Positions 62,562 to 64,000 of a stretch of DNA of 64,000 nucleotides are shown in pieces. The stretch covers positions 186,001-250,000 of the forward strand of contig JADKEH010000002.1 in NCBI GenBank assembly GCA_016718155.1, given 5' to 3'. Within the stretch, counting starts at the first letter, position 1; every line of letters begins with the position of its first letter. This stretch comes from Candidatus Rhodoferax randersensis (GTDB lineage: Bacteria > Pseudomonadota > Gammaproteobacteria > Burkholderiales > Burkholderiaceae_C). Position numbers and translations under genes: made by a program. The notes under the pieces were generated by a model. That model did no database searches, was not told the origin of the DNA, and saw nothing but the letters and a program-made list of their open reading frames with translations.

Positions 62562-64000
62562 ATGTTGAAGTTCACCTGCTGCGATGCAGTCAGCCAGTTC
62601 TCACGAAGTGCCCAGGCGCAGCTGCTGCAAGGCATCACCCGAGGCTTCGAGAAGGAATGCCTGCGCGTGGATCAGAACGGCAAGCTGGCGCGCACACCGC
62701 ATCCGCGCGCCTTGGGCTCCAAGCTCACGCATCCCTGGATCACCACCGATTACGCCGAGGCGCTGCTCGAATTCATCACACCGCCCTCGCAAGACCCTGA
62801 CTTTCCGCTGGCGTTCCTGCGCGACATCCATCGCTACACGGCGCACCAGTTGGGTGACGAGTTGATGTGGGCCAGCTCCATGCCCTGCGTGCTGGGCAGC
62901 GACGCCGACATCGCCCTGGCCGACTACGGCAACTCCAACGCCGCGCGTTTCAAGTACGTGTACCGCGAGGGCCTGGGCCTGCGCTATGGCCGACAGATGC
63001 AGACCATTGCCGGCGTGCATTACAACTGGTCGTTGCCGCAGGAATTCTGGCTGGCCCTGCAGGACTGCTGCGACAACAACACGCCCTTAAAGGACTTCAT
63101 CAGCGAGCGCTACTTCGACCTGATCCGCAACTTCCTGCGCTATGGCTGGCTAGTGCCCTACCTGTTTGGCGCCTCGCCCGCCATCTGCAGGTCCTTCCTG
63201 CAGGGGCGCAAGTCCGACCTGCAGGAGATGGGTTCGGGCACCATGTACTACCCGCACGCCACCAGTCTGCGCATGAGTGATCTGGGCTACCAGAACCGGG
63301 CCCAGGCCAATCTGCAGGTGAGTTTCAACTCACTGGCCGAGTACACCGACGCGCTGGAGCGCGCCATCCGCACACCCGACCCGTTCTACCAGGAGCTGGG
63401 CGTCCAGCAGGATGGCCACTGGAAGCAACTCAACGCCAACCTGCTGCAGATCGAAAACGAGTTCTACGCCGCCATGCGCCCCAAGCGTGTCAGCCGCAAC
63501 GGCCATCGGCCCGCCAAAGCGCTGCGGACCGACGGCGTCGAGTATGTGGAAATGCGCCTGTATGACCTGAACCCGATGGAGGCGATTGGCATTGCACCCG
63601 AACAAAGCCCGTTTGCCGACGTGTTGCTGCTGATGTGCCTGTTTCGCGACAGCCCGCCGATCAGTGCGCGCGAGCAAGCCGAGAACGACGAAAACAAGCG
63701 TCGCGTGGTCAACCGCGGCCGTCAGAACGACCTGCATTTGCTGGTGCACAACCGCGAACAAGCGTTTCGCCCGCTGGCGCACGAGCTGTTCGACGACATG
63801 GCGCCGTTTGCCGCCATGCTGGACGCCGCCTACGGCAATCAGCGCTACAGCCAGACCCTGCAGACTTTGCGCCAGCGCATTGACCAGCCCGAGCTCACCC
63901 CCTCAGCCCAGGTGCTGGAGGGCGTGCGCCAGCAGGGCAGCTTCTACGCCTATGCCATGGACCTGTCCAGAAAGCATCAGGCGAGCTTGCTTGACGCCCA
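62562..64000 (+). CDS. gshA: Glutamate-cysteine ligase (5' part, runs off the window)
   Basis: First step of glutathione synthesis. The ATG at 62562 begins MLKFTCCDAV, and the frame stays open to the end of the window, about 480 residues, so only the last 40 or so are missing. GFEKECLRV, ALLEFITPP, LGDELMWASSMPC, GVHYNWSLP and LFGASPAICRSF match the GshA family of gammaproteobacterial type. The 188 bases between the upstream gene and this one contain no gene. Confidence 0.93.
   Translation, partial: MLKFTCCDAVSQFSRSAQAQLLQGITRGFEKECLRVDQNGKLARTPHPRALGSKLTHPWITTDYAEALLEFITPPSQDPDFPLAFLRDIHRYTAHQLGDELMWASSMPCVLGSDADIALADYGNSNAARFKYVYREGLGLRYGRQMQTIAGVHYNWSLPQEFWLALQDCCDNNTPLKDFISERYFDLIRNFLRYGWLVPYLFGASPAICRSFLQGRKSDLQEMGSGTMYYPHATSLRMSDLGYQNRAQANLQVSFNSLAEYTDALERAIRTPDPFYQELGVQQDGHWKQLNANLLQIENEFYAAMRPKRVSRNGHRPAKALRTDGVEYVEMRLYDLNPMEAIGIAPEQSPFADVLLLMCLFRDSPPISAREQAENDENKRRVVNRGRQNDLHLLVHNREQAFRPLAHELFDDMAPFAAMLDAAYGNQRYSQTLQTLRQRIDQPELTPSAQVLEGVRQQGSFYAYAMDLSRKHQASLLDA

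Overview
The window looks like chromosome of a high-GC betaproteobacterium of the Comamonadaceae (Rhodoferax/Polaromonas-like). The evidence is family-level resemblance of the proteins (type 2 ArgC, TctD/TctE-type two-component pair, recA-recX arrangement, TopB with a SWIB tail, TRAP and Opp transporters) and several short dispersed repeats of a kind I associate with that family. No search could be run, so the placement is inference.

Layout. 1-1.36 kb: a decayed hipBA toxin-antitoxin remnant lying between two 60-bp copies of the 3' end of a gspE/pilB-type ATPase gene. 1.3-11.2 kb: a six-gene minus-strand signalling operon: CHASE2 Ser/Thr kinase, PP2C phosphatase, FHA protein, CHASE2 adenylate cyclase, metallo-beta-lactamase-fold cyclic-nucleotide phosphodiesterase and GAF-GspE/PilB ATPase (frameshifted). 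It appears to tie protein phosphorylation and cAMP to a pilus/secretion-type motor. 11.3-26.9 kb: housekeeping and signalling (terC, sucCD, argC, recA/recX with a LexA box, a MarR regulator, a TctDE-like pair, a SPOR protein, birA, a SET-domain protein divergent from topB-SWIB, an orphan LivK-like binding protein, an FKBP isomerase). 27-31.5 kb: a TRAP transporter with a CoA ligase (dctP frameshifted).

31.6-41.4 kb is a defence island: a type I restriction-modification system (hsdM, hsdS, hsdR) interrupted by a UPF0175/DUF3368 pair, a frameshifted RNase-H-like gene and an AbiEi/AbiEii pair behind a strong inverted repeat. 41.4-45.8 kb holds srkA, a Ser/Thr kinase-UspA fusion overlapping a metallophosphatase, and ohr/ohrR with a perfect palindromic operator. 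46-51.8 kb is a complete oppABCDF operon, followed by a GMC oxidoreductase. 53.6-57.4 kb holds a third Hanks-type kinase (frameshifted near its C-terminus) convergent with an orphan gene for a fused TssB-TssC type VI sheath protein. Then come AMP nucleosidase, a 1017-residue PAS-GGDEF-EAL protein, and gshA running off the right edge.

Themes. The window is rich in phospho-signalling: three Hanks-type kinases, SrkA, a dead HipA, PP2C, a metallophosphatase, a two-component system, cAMP synthesis and breakdown, and c-di-GMP turnover. Four families of short repeats are present, and some members lie inside coding regions in frame (topB, hsdM, probably srkA) or supply a stop codon (GMC oxidoreductase). 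Four otherwise intact genes each carry a single-base frameshift, so some of these may be sequence errors rather than real decay.
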